Below, piece after piece: positions 54,539 to 64,000 of a stretch of 64,000 nt of DNA. Position 1 is the first letter of the stretch, and each line of letters starts with the position of its first letter. The stretch spans positions 1,426,001-1,490,000 of the forward strand of contig NZ_CP150901.1 in assembly GCF_038050405.1 (NCBI RefSeq), written 5' to 3'. The notes under the pieces were generated by a model. That model made no database searches, was not told the DNA's origin, and was given only the letters and a program-made list of their open reading frames with translations. This DNA is from Paraburkholderia sp. IMGN_8. Its GTDB lineage: Bacteria; Pseudomonadota; Gammaproteobacteria; Burkholderiales; Burkholderiaceae. A program made the translations under genes and the position numbers.

Positions 54539-56879
54539 ATCAGCCAGTTAGGTTTTGTCGCGCCGTTCGCATCGGATTTGCTTCTTTCGAAACACATCAT
54601 GCCGAGGTGTCGGCAACTGGGATGATCTGGTTGCCCTTGTTAATACTGCAGTTGTAAATTGATACGACAGTTGATCACAATTACGATGTAACAGGCGGTA
54701 CGGGCAGTCGCGAAGGCGTAAGAACGCGAACTGAATGTATCGCACGAACGACCTGGATTGTTCTTCCGGCATCCGGAACGCCTGTAGCGCCCGGTGGACT
54801 ATGTTAAGGGGCTGCTTGGCGTGGCAGAGCACATGAGCGGCGGAATAACTTGCCGAATTGATCGGTGAGACGATACCGGACGGCATGCAACATCTGCTTG
54901 AACGGGCGCGGCGGAATGCCGCAAGCGACGTTGTGAAGCAACAGGTTGTTGAAGCTTTGATATGCGTGACTCGGTGCTGATTACCTGCGGGGCTGGCTCA
55001 GGCAAGAAGCGTGAGCGCTGGGCCGGTGTCGAGCGCCAATATTGCAGCACGGCAAGGCGCATAGAGAATGGCTAGGTCTGCTATTCCTCTGCTATGCCAC
55101 TTACGGCGGCGGGGGCATTTCATCGACCGCGAACGCTCTGTGCCGCAACGGTCGAACCCGTCGCTGCGAGCGATGCGAACTCACGATCGGTTTGGGAGCA
55201 GTCAGGGGCGAATGCAAGTTTGAGCAGTATGAGGTGCGTCGATTGCAGAGCTAGTATGGGCATATTATTTGGCCTCTTCTGGTTCGTGCCGCGAGTCACT
55301 CTTGGGACGCAAGGCAAAACACATGAAGAATTGGTGCTACTTAGTGTGCGCGAGACGGGGCAGGTGAAGGTGCGACGCTTCTGCGTCGAGTTGTCAATTC
55401 ATTCGCTCACGTGATCTCCCGGATGACGGCATGCCTGTCAACTTGCTTCCGGCCGTACCGCTACCGAATGCGTGGTTGTGCGTCGCTGGCCCCGCGACAA
55501 CTGAGGCTTTTACTGTGTGTCACGAACGCAGGCAGACCCTTATGGTGCTGTATCAAAGATTGGAGGCCGGATCTTTCGAAGCCGACTTGCAAGAGCAGCC
55601 TTCAAATTTCCCGACGCCACTAAGTTAAAAGGGCTCGGGGGTGAGCGATTGCGTAAAAGTCATTTTCGAAGATGTCGGGTACGTATCGGAAAGACAAGTG
55701 CAAACTAACTATCCGAAGACGCATCTTTTTTCAGTAGAGATACTGTAACCAGTGTTGACTGCGATACCTGTGTGCGGCCTGTCGATAGTTGGTGCAAAGG
55801 TGGCGTGGGCATAATACGGTTTGGATGAGGAACGCAGGGACCTTGTTTCGGATACAAACGGACATGACAACGAGCTCGGCAAAGCCAGGGAATGTGCGAT
55901 GGCAGTGCACCAGCGCACCAGCGAGAGCTTCCGGGAGGGATGTTTGTGGAAACGGCTCGGTGGGCACAAGCGTGCCTGGGTGTCCGCCTCAAACGGTTGC
56001 GTAAGAACTCGGGGGCCGCCGACGCTCGAGATGCACGCTCAAGGCGACCATCAACTTTGGGTATTTGTGCTTCTAGCGCAATATCTGACGGTTTGGTCCA
56101 GAAGATCGTTATGTATTGTCCGTCGAATGCATGCGGGTCGTGGCCTCGCAACGTTATACTGCGAGCACCCTCCGCCAACGACTATCGCTGGATTTCGCAC
56201 GAAAAATGCCATTGTTGAGTTGTGCCGTTGGTCGTAGCATCGTTGCGATGCGAAAGATGGCTTTAAGGACCGCATCGAATGGATTCCTGATGAGAGAAAC
56301 TGACGCGCCGCAGACCGGGTGGGCCGTGGAGTCGAGGCCGGCGAAACGGAAGGGGATGATATCTATCTAGACCGATACGAATGACCAGGCTCGCTGCCTC
56401 GCTGGCAATGCCGACCTGTTAGAAGTGGCTCACAGATTGGTGCGCAGGTGGTTGTCAATCTGGCTGTTGACAACAAGTGCAACGAGGCTATGAGAAAATT
56501 GTCATCGGTTGCCGCCATTTGCTTGTTCCGGGGCAAGGCAACGAACGATTATGGACAGTGCACGCGTGCTCAAGCCGACCAGACGGTTCAATAGTCCGCT
56601 TGGTATATTTCGAGTCTGCGCAATGCGCAAGCAGCTGATCGTTCGCGATAGGGGCAATCGTTACACATCGTTCCTCCCGCAACCGATGGCTGGGGAGGGT
56701 TCGAGATATTTCGGGCGGGTGAAGACTGGTTCGTTTCTTGATCTGGCTCTATTTTTTGACAGTAAACTGCCCTCCAGTCGGCGATCCTGTCGATGAGCTT
56801 GTCTAGATTATTCTTCGATATCTGATGATGCCGTGGACACCTATTAAAGCAAATCAACTATTTTTCTCTGGAGGATCTG
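54539..56879. other. 2.3-kb stretch without recognisable gene
   Basis: Only short, overlapping frames of unlike composition are present on both strands (for example 55821-56237 plus and 55705-56178 minus). None matches a family I know. It separates the CoM-type operon from the regulator and Calvin-cycle genes and is probably decayed DNA. The last 100 bp should hold the promoter and the ribosome site (GGAGG) of the XRE gene. Confidence 0.55.
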
Positions 56880-57509
56880 TTGGCTACAAGAAGGACCAAG
56901 ACGGCGAAAGTTGCCCTGGATGAGCCTGTCAAAGGGCAAAGGGACGTAGCTGAAATAGTCAACGGGGTAGGGCAGCGGATAGCACTTCTTCGCAATAACC
57001 AGGGGTTGTCCTTGCACCAGCTGGCAGTGAGAAGTGATGTCTCTTCAGCAGCCATTCACAAGATTGAACGAAGCAGTATGGTGCCCACCATCACCACATT
57101 GCTCAAGCTCGGCGCGGCCTTGGGAGTTTCGGTGAGCTCTCTTCTCCAGGAGGACGAAGCGATCCCCGATCCTGTTCAGTTTACGGGCGCCACCGAACGT
57201 CAAGCCGTCTATACGCCTCACAAAGGCATTAGTCTGGAAGGCATTTCCGGTTCCTATCGACAGTTTCGAATAGCGGCAGCAATTGCCCGCGTGATCCCCG
57301 GAGCAACAAGCGGTCGGAATCTTCTTCAGCACCCCGGTGAAGAACTTGTACACGTCATTTCGGGCGAAGTCGCGTTTCGGGTTGGTGATCAGGACTTCCA
57401 GTTAAAGGCAGGTGATTCGCTGCACTTCAGTGGTGACGTGCCCCATCATTGGGAAAATACCACCAACAAGCCCGCGAACCTGATTTGGGTCGTCTTTCGT
57501 AATGAATAA
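56880..57509 (+). CDS. XRE-family regulator with cupin domain
   Basis: A 209-aa transcription factor: basic N-terminus, helix-turn-helix at about residues 30-85 (RIALLRNNQGLSLHQLAVRS, SSAAIHKIERSSMVPTITTL) and a C-terminal cupin barrel (LLQHPGEELVHVISGEVAFR, LKAGDSLHFSGDVPHHWENT) that usually binds a small effector. TTG start at 56880 follows a good ribosome site (GGAGG). Members of this layout regulate polyamine, sulfur or amino-acid metabolism. It lies between the CoM-type operon and pgk and its target is unknown. Confidence 0.85.
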   Translation: MATRRTKTAKVALDEPVKGQRDVAEIVNGVGQRIALLRNNQGLSLHQLAVRSDVSSAAIHKIERSSMVPTITTLLKLGAALGVSVSSLLQEDEAIPDPVQFTGATERQAVYTPHKGISLEGISGSYRQFRIAAAIARVIPGATSGRNLLQHPGEELVHVISGEVAFRVGDQDFQLKAGDSLHFSGDVPHHWENTTNKPANLIWVVFRNE

Positions 57510-57593
57510 CACGCATGCAGAACGTGCTGGCGCCGCAATGCAGTTCGCGAATTGCCCGTCATTGCCCTCCAATCAACTCGCACATACACGCCC

Positions 57594-58787
57594 ATGAACA
57601 AGGTATTGCGTCTCTCCGATCTGATCGCCGACGGCAAGCTATCCGGCAAACGCGTGTTTATCCGCGCCGATCTGAACGTGCCGCAGGACGATCAAGGCAA
57701 CATCACCGAAGACACCCGTGTCAGCGCCTCCGTGCCGGCGATCAAGGCCGCGCTGGACGCAGGCGCCGCCGTGATGGTCACCTCGCACCTGGGCCGCCCG
57801 ACCGAAGGCGACTTCAAGCCGGAAGACTCGCTCGCGCCGGTCGCGAAGCGTCTGGCCGAGCTGCTCGGCCGCGACGTGCCCCTGGTCGCGAACTGGGTGG
57901 AAAACGGCGTGAACGTGGCGCCCGGCCAGGTCGTGCTGCTGGAAAACTGCCGCGTCAACAAGGGCGAAAAGAAGGATTCCGACGAACTCGCGCAAAAAAT
58001 GGCGAAGCTCTGCGATATCTACGTGAACGACGCGTTCGGCACCGCGCATCGCGCCGAAGCCACCACCCACGGTATCGCCAGGTACGCGCCGATCGCCTGC
58101 GCCGGCCCGCTGCTGGCCGCGGAGCTCGACGCGCTCGGCAATGCGCTCGGCGCGCCGAAGCGTCCGCTGGTGGCGATCGTCGCCGGTTCGAAGGTGTCGA
58201 CCAAGCTGACCATCCTGAAGTCGCTGGCCGAGAAGGTCGATCAGCTGATCGTCGGCGGCGGCATCGCCAATACGTTCATGCTGGCCGCGGGCCTGAAGAT
58301 CGGCAAGTCGCTCGCCGAAGCGGATCTGGTGAACGAAGCCAAGGCCATCATCGACGCAGCGAAAGCGCGCGGCGCCTCGGTGCCGATCCCGACCGACGCG
58401 GTCACGGCCAAGGAGTTCTCGCCGACCGCCAAGGCGGAAGTGAAGGCCGTCGCCGACGTTCAAGACGACGATCTGATCCTCGACATCGGACCGGAAACGG
58501 CCAAGGTGCTCGCCGCACAACTGGAAAAAGCCGGCACGATCGTGTGGAACGGCCCGGTCGGCGTGTTCGAATTCGACCAGTTCGGCAACGGCACGAAGAC
58601 GCTGGCTGACGCGATCGCCAAGTCGCCGGCGTTCTCGATTGCAGGTGGCGGCGACACGCTCGCGGCGATCGCCAAGTACGGCATCCACGACAAGGTCAGC
58701 TACATCTCGACGGGCGGCGGCGCCTTCCTCGAATTCCTCGAGGGCAAGAAGCTGCCGGCGGTCGAAGTTCTGGAATCGCGGGCTTAA
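57594..58787 (+). CDS. pgk: Phosphoglycerate kinase
   Basis: Makes 1,3-bisphosphoglycerate from 3-phosphoglycerate and ATP, the step after RuBisCO in the Calvin cycle. Clear marks: [53 protein letters not shown], and the C-terminal GGGDTLAAI and [16 protein letters not shown] at 57594; 397 aa, complete. GC content and codon use are clearly higher than in the preceding genes, so it looks like a chromosomal-type copy brought next to the cbb genes. It is only 14 bp from the convergent MocR gene. Confidence 0.96.
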   Translation: MNKVLRLSDLIADGKLSGKRVFIRADLNVPQDDQGNITEDTRVSASVPAIKAALDAGAAVMVTSHLGRPTEGDFKPEDSLAPVAKRLAELLGRDVPLVANWVENGVNVAPGQVVLLENCRVNKGEKKDSDELAQKMAKLCDIYVNDAFGTAHRAEATTHGIARYAPIACAGPLLAAELDALGNALGAPKRPLVAIVAGSKVSTKLTILKSLAEKVDQLIVGGGIANTFMLAAGLKIGKSLAEADLVNEAKAIIDAAKARGASVPIPTDAVTAKEFSPTAKAEVKAVADVQDDDLILDIGPETAKVLAAQLEKAGTIVWNGPVGVFEFDQFGNGTKTLADAIAKSPAFSIAGGGDTLAAIAKYGIHDKVSYISTGGGAFLEFLEGKKLPAVEVLESRA

Positions 58788-58800
58788 CGCACTGCCGAGC

Positions 58801-60198
58801 TCAAACGACCATTGACGAGAGTGCAGGTTGTTCGTCGACGAGGTCGGCAACGATCTGCAAGCTTCTGCGCAGTTCTTCTCGGGAGGCTGGCGCACCTAAG
58901 CCTAGGCGTACGGCTTCGGGAGCAGGTCCCAAAGCGAAAGCATCGCTTCCAACGACGCCAATGCCAAGCAGACGAAGCCGGGTGGTGAACTCCGCTCGCG
59001 TCCAGGGGGCCGGGATCGGTAGCCATAGGTGAAAACCCTCGGGGCTCGCGAGGAATGCGCCAGGCGGCAGAAGGGCGCTCGCGATTTCCTGTCGTGCTGC
59101 GGTTTCGTTGCGGATTGCTGCAACGATGGCGTCTGCTGTGCCATTCTGGATCCAGCGAGTGGCGACCGCGGCCGTTAAAGGAGACGCCATTGACGTGAGG
59201 GAGCGTATGGCGCCGGCCAGACGTTTTGTGGAGCGGACATCCGGTGGGACGACGTAGGCCACCCGAAGGGCGGGCGACATACATTTCGCCACCCCTGCTA
59301 TGTAGTAGACAAGCTCAGGCGCAAGAGCGGCAAGCGGAGTAGGCGCCTCGCGAGGCAGCATGCCGTAAGCGTCGTCCTCGATGATGGGCACGTGGTGTTT
59401 GCGCGCGATAGTCACGATAGCTTCGCGCCGCTTCAACGGCATGGTCGCGGTCGTCGGGTTGTGAAGCGTCGGTGTGCAATAGAGAGCTTTGGGTTTGTCC
59501 GTCCGGCACACAGAATCGAATGCTTCCGGGATTACACCATGCTCGTCCATCCCCACGGGAACGAGCCGGATTCTCAGATGTGCAGCTAGTGACCGAAAAC
59601 CCGGATAGGTCAGCGATTCAGCGCAAATCGTATCGCCTGGCGCGGCTAGCAGACCGACCACAGCGAGAAGTGCACCCTGGACTCCGGGGCAAATCATCAC
59701 CTGTTCAGGCGAAAGCGCCGAAAGCCGCGGAGCCAGCCACATTGCCCCGGCGCTCCTGTCAGTTACCGTTCCACCTGGCTCCTGGTAACGAAGAAGCAGG
59801 TCGAGTCCACCACTGGATTCGAGGCTGGTTATTCCGCTCCACATACGCGCTACGAGTCCGGCGTCATCAAAGCGCGGCGGCAGGTTCATGCTCATGTCGA
59901 TCACGCCAGTGGCCCCGGACTGCTCCACAGCTGCAGGCTTCGCGCGCACATAGGTGCCTTGTCCTACTCGACCCTCCACGAGACCGCGGCGGCGTGCTTC
60001 GGCGTACGCCCGGGTGACGGTCGTGAAGTCGATGCTCAATGCCTCCGCCAGGCTGCGCTGCGTGGGCAGCCGCGTGCCTTCTGGCAGAACTCCCGACAGG
60101 ATATCTGACGAGAGCGCGTCGGCAATCGCCAGATAAACTGGCCCATCCGACTTCCTGACTACTGGCGTCCAAGTACCCGCTTCTTCGCTTCTGGCCAT
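58801..60198 (-). CDS. MocR-family regulator (second copy)
   Basis: GntR winged helix (VYLAIADALSSDILSGVLPE, TRLPTQRSLAEALSIDFTTV) joined to an aminotransferase-like domain with PLP lysine in YYIAGVAKCMSPALRVAYVV. 465 aa, complete. Paralogous to the gene at 18344-19753 and the parent type of the fragment at 30875-31330. An AT-rich stretch with AAATCCAGATATATGTATA lies just upstream, reminiscent of the CATACA sites. Convergent with pgk; its target is not evident, and there is no PLP-pathway gene nearby. Confidence 0.9.
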   Translation of the reverse strand: MARSEEAGTWTPVVRKSDGPVYLAIADALSSDILSGVLPEGTRLPTQRSLAEALSIDFTTVTRAYAEARRRGLVEGRVGQGTYVRAKPAAVEQSGATGVIDMSMNLPPRFDDAGLVARMWSGITSLESSGGLDLLLRYQEPGGTVTDRSAGAMWLAPRLSALSPEQVMICPGVQGALLAVVGLLAAPGDTICAESLTYPGFRSLAAHLRIRLVPVGMDEHGVIPEAFDSVCRTDKPKALYCTPTLHNPTTATMPLKRREAIVTIARKHHVPIIEDDAYGMLPREAPTPLAALAPELVYYIAGVAKCMSPALRVAYVVPPDVRSTKRLAGAIRSLTSMASPLTAAVATRWIQNGTADAIVAAIRNETAARQEIASALLPPGAFLASPEGFHLWLPIPAPWTRAEFTTRLRLLGIGVVGSDAFALGPAPEAVRLGLGAPASREELRRSLQIVADLVDEQPALSSMVV

Positions 60199-60360
60199 CG
60201 CACCCTCATAAATCCAGATATATGTATATTGTAAGCCATGGTGCGGCCGGGCGACTAGAGGATCCTCCGCCTTCTCGATATAGGCAGAAACTTACGCGAC
60301 GAGCCGGCACCGTTGATGATGGCGGAAAGCGAAAAATTCGTGACGCTGGTTGTCTTTGCC

Positions 60361-61311
60361 TCAATCACGACCGCGAACTGGCAGTAGCTCCGAATATTCC
60401 CGCTCGAGATAGGCCGACGTGTTTTCAAGCAGGAATGTACGGTAGGCCTGACTCGCCGGCGACAACCATTTGCTTGTCATGTGAACGATATGCCACGCGC
60501 GATCGATCGGTGTGCCGAGGACATCAAGGAGCACAATTTCCCGGGATCTCAATTCAAGCGACAAAGTGTGTAGCGACAGCACACCGATCCCCATGCCCGC
60601 CATGGCAGCCTGTTTGATCGTTTCATTGCTCCCCAGAGTGGTCACTTTAGCGGGGGTGAACAGGTGATCCCTGAACATCCGCTCGGCGACTGCACGCGTG
60701 CCGGAGCCTGGTTCGCGCAGCAAGAAAGTTTCGTGCCGTAATTCCTGCAAGTCAAAACGTTTCTCATTGCGCAGCGGATGCCCGGTCGATGCCACGATGA
60801 CATAGGGATGCGGGGCGAGTGGTTCGGATATCGCATCGAGCTCGCGGGGCGCTTGTCCCATCAGGGCTAGATCGATTGCATTGTCTCGCAGCAGGCCAAG
60901 CAGGGTTTCGCGATTTCCTTCCGAAATCCTTACGTCCACCCCGGGGTGCTGTTTCACGAACTGCGCGAGAAGTTTTGGTAAAAAATATTTCGATGTACTG
61001 ATAATGCCGATTGAAATAGAACCAAGATCAAGGCCCTTTAGGGCTTGTAAACCGTCCTCAGCATCTTTAATTTCGCCGAGAATGCGCGACGCGTGGTGAA
61101 GCAGGCGATCTCCAACTTCGGTCAGCGTCAATTGTCGGTTGATACGCTCGAACAGTGGGAACCCGACAATAGATTCGAGCTGTTTGAGTTGCATCGATAC
61201 GCCGGGCTGGCTCAGGTGCAACTCTTCGGCGGCGCGCACAAAGCTCGCGTGTCGCGCGGCGGCGACGAAGATTTGTAACTGGCGGAGTGTGAGTGAACGG
61301 AGCAGGGACAT
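60361..61311 (-). CDS. cbbR: LysR-type regulator of the cbb operon
   Basis: CbbR activates Calvin-cycle genes in response to metabolites such as RuBP or PEP. The HTH is LTLRQLQIFVAAARHASFVR, HLSQPGVSMQLKQLESIVGF, and the effector domain follows with ISIGIISTSKYFLPKLLAQF and TTLGSNETIKQAAMAGMGIG, both typical of CbbR. 316 aa. It is divergent from cbbL across about 515 bp, as is usual. Confidence 0.93.
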   Translation of the reverse strand: MSLLRSLTLRQLQIFVAAARHASFVRAAEELHLSQPGVSMQLKQLESIVGFPLFERINRQLTLTEVGDRLLHHASRILGEIKDAEDGLQALKGLDLGSISIGIISTSKYFLPKLLAQFVKQHPGVDVRISEGNRETLLGLLRDNAIDLALMGQAPRELDAISEPLAPHPYVIVASTGHPLRNEKRFDLQELRHETFLLREPGSGTRAVAERMFRDHLFTPAKVTTLGSNETIKQAAMAGMGIGVLSLHTLSLELRSREIVLLDVLGTPIDRAWHIVHMTSKWLSPASQAYRTFLLENTSAYLEREYSELLPVRGRD

Positions 61312-61737
61312 GGCTAAGAAACAGTTTCCTGAAGAACCCCAAGGGTTGTTAGCTTGAGACGTGTCTCAGTTGGCCTCGATCGTCGTGACAAATGGATCGA
61401 AGGGGCGGCCAAGCCGGTCATGGATGAGGAAGTATTGGCACTGTTTGAACCACTGCCGCATCCCGAAGGGCCGGGTACTTTTTTTGTTTTAGTGTCTCGT
61501 CCCCACGACGGTGCCGGACCGCTTTTCTTGAACCAGCATCCCGTTCGTACTGCGAGCCGAAGTCCCTGTGAGTGTCGCCATCGTGCCCATCGTGGGGAGT
61601 ACATGGGCAGCGTTGATGTCGCGCCGACATTCATGAAGCCTTCCTCAAGCTCGGCAATTGATTGATCTGCTTAATACTTCTCGACGAACTCAGCAGTCTT
61701 GACGAAACCACCATCGCGGGGCGCGACTTACTTTTTT

Positions 61738-61754
61738 CTTATGTCGCTGCTAAG
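61738..61754. promoter_or_regulatory. Candidate CbbR-binding palindrome
   Basis: CTTA-N9-TAAG (CTTATGTCGCTGCTAAG) contains a T-N11-A core typical of LysR regulators, about 70-90 bp before cbbL, followed by an AT-rich segment likely to hold the promoter. The other part of 61312-61826 contains no convincing gene; the 61354-61665 frame has no recognisable family. Confidence 0.45.
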
Positions 61755-61826
61755 AATAATTGAATTTACCTTATCCCTCAATAGCCTTAACGTTCCTATA
61801 CCGAACAAGCCAAGAGAGAGGACTGA

Positions 61827-63296
<1,470 letters not shown>

Positions 63297-63343
63297 AACT
63301 ACGTCGAGCAATGCAATTCAGGAATATAGAACAAGAGGACATC

Positions 63344-63763
63344 ATGCGTATTACACAAGGCACCTTTTCCTTCCTGCCCGATCTGACGGACGGGCAGATA
63401 TCAAAGCAGCTCGAATACTGCCTGAATAAGGGCTGGGCGGTTGGTATCGAATACACCGACGATCCACATCCTCGCAACACATTCTGGGAGATGTTCTGTC
63501 TGCCGATGTTCGATTTACGCGATGCAGCCGCGATCATGCTTGAGATCAGCAATGCCCGAAAGACCTTTCCTAATCACTACATTCGGGTCACGGCCTTCGA
63601 CGCGACGCATACGATTGAATCGGTGGTGATCTCCTTCATCGTCCATCGGCCGCAAGACGAGCCCGGTTTCCGGCTGGTCCGGCAGGAGGAGGCAGGTCGC
63701 CGGGTCCGCTACTCGATCGAGAGCTACGCGGTACAGTCGCGCCCCGAGGGGCAGCGGTACTAA
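63344..63763 (+). CDS. cbbS: RuBisCO small subunit, form IC
   Basis: 139 aa, with MRITQGTFSFLPDLTDGQIS at the start, YTDDPHPRNTFWEMFCLPMF and the C-terminal beta-hairpin extension (FRLVRQEEAGRRVRYSIESY) that is typical of red-type small subunits. The ATG at 63344, with AAGAGGAC upstream, is preferred over the frame from 63311. 47 bp after cbbL and 27 bp before cbbX. Confidence 0.97.
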   Translation: MRITQGTFSFLPDLTDGQISKQLEYCLNKGWAVGIEYTDDPHPRNTFWEMFCLPMFDLRDAAAIMLEISNARKTFPNHYIRVTAFDATHTIESVVISFIVHRPQDEPGFRLVRQEEAGRRVRYSIESYAVQSRPEGQRY

Positions 63764-63790
63764 GTGTCATCCCCTACCACGGAGATTGGA

Positions 63791-64000
63791 ATGTCTGCGC
63801 CAGATGTCATCGAGCAATCAGAGTCCCCTGACACGTTGTCGAAATTGCTGGCTGCGTCCGGAGTTCTCGAGTTGCTGGGGCAACTTGACCGGGAGCTGAT
63901 TGGATTGGCACCAGTCAAATCGCGCATTCGAGATGTCGCAGCACTGTTGTTGGTGGACAAGCTGCGGACGGCACGTGGTTTGAGTGCAGGCACGCCCAGC
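63791..64000 (+). CDS. cbbX: Red-type RuBisCO activase (5' part only)
   Basis: AAA+ protein that frees inhibited red-type RuBisCO. Only 70 codons are inside the window: a variable acidic start ([20 protein letters not shown]), then [20 protein letters not shown], characteristic of the CbbX segment before Walker A. The Walker motifs lie beyond the edge. Confidence 0.93.
   Translation, partial: MSAPDVIEQSESPDTLSKLLAASGVLELLGQLDRELIGLAPVKSRIRDVAALLLVDKLRTARGLSAGTPS

Noticed and set aside
55705..56237. Overlapping frames of 138-157 codons on both strands in the 54.5-56.9 kb gap
   Set aside because: Neither strand gives a recognisable protein or a good ribosome site.
57639..58895. Long minus-strand open frame of 418 codons opposite pgk
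   Set aside because: It is a shadow of the high-GC pgk gene; it has no family motifs and its composition mirrors the third-codon bias of pgk.
61354..61665. 103-codon frame between cbbR and cbbL
   Set aside because: No family resemblance and it fills the usual cbb control region; likely chance.

Overview
The window is 64 kb of DNA that looks like a secondary replicon or accessory region of a Burkholderiaceae-type betaproteobacterium (Paraburkholderia, Caballeronia or Cupriavidus-like). This is judged from the gene types (form IC RuBisCO with CbbX, MocR-type regulators, a fused malic enzyme), the GC-rich codon use and the kinds of insertion-sequence remnant. No rRNA, tRNA, CRISPR array or replication gene was seen.

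Left part (1-26.9 kb): a truncated chemotaxis receptor; a KDPG-type aldolase; a complete bo3-type quinol oxidase operon (cyoABCDE) followed by convergent SCO-like, thioredoxin-like and small membrane proteins; a sulfite/nitrite reductase hemoprotein fused to a DUF2849 domain, with a DUF934 partner; an operon of two aminotransferases, a DapA-like aldolase and a methylenetetrahydrofolate-reductase-like protein; a MocR regulator; malic enzyme; a LysR regulator; and an EAL-GGDEF protein. CATACA-type motifs recur upstream of the aldolase, the reductase operon and the MocR gene and may define one regulon.

Middle part (27-46 kb): a decayed zone with broken TnpB-like, IS6-like, MocR and PHB-depolymerase genes, an intact LRAT-domain gene, and a recently inserted IS4-family element with a perfect 9-bp target duplication. 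After it come a glycosyltransferase and an AIR-synthase-like protein of the kind found in nitrilase (Nit1) clusters, interleaved with FdrA, DUF1116 and DUF2877 proteins that resemble the three parts of oxamate carbamoyltransferase, and a transporter with a one-base frameshift. A TATAGTA motif recurs near these genes.

Right part (46.4-64 kb): behind a near-consensus promoter lie a flavin disulfide reductase and a DsrE-like MSMEG_0572/Sll0783 family protein. They are followed by a tightly overlapping five-gene operon: phosphosulfolactate synthase-like, an unrecognised Cys/His-rich protein, aspartase/fumarase-family enzyme, PLP enzyme, second aspartase/fumarase-family enzyme. This gene set matches the bacterial coenzyme M biosynthesis route described in Xanthobacter autotrophicus and is the most interesting content of the window. 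The end holds an XRE-cupin regulator, phosphoglycerate kinase, a second MocR regulator, cbbR, and the RuBisCO genes cbbL, cbbS and the start of cbbX, pointing to Calvin-cycle autotrophy.
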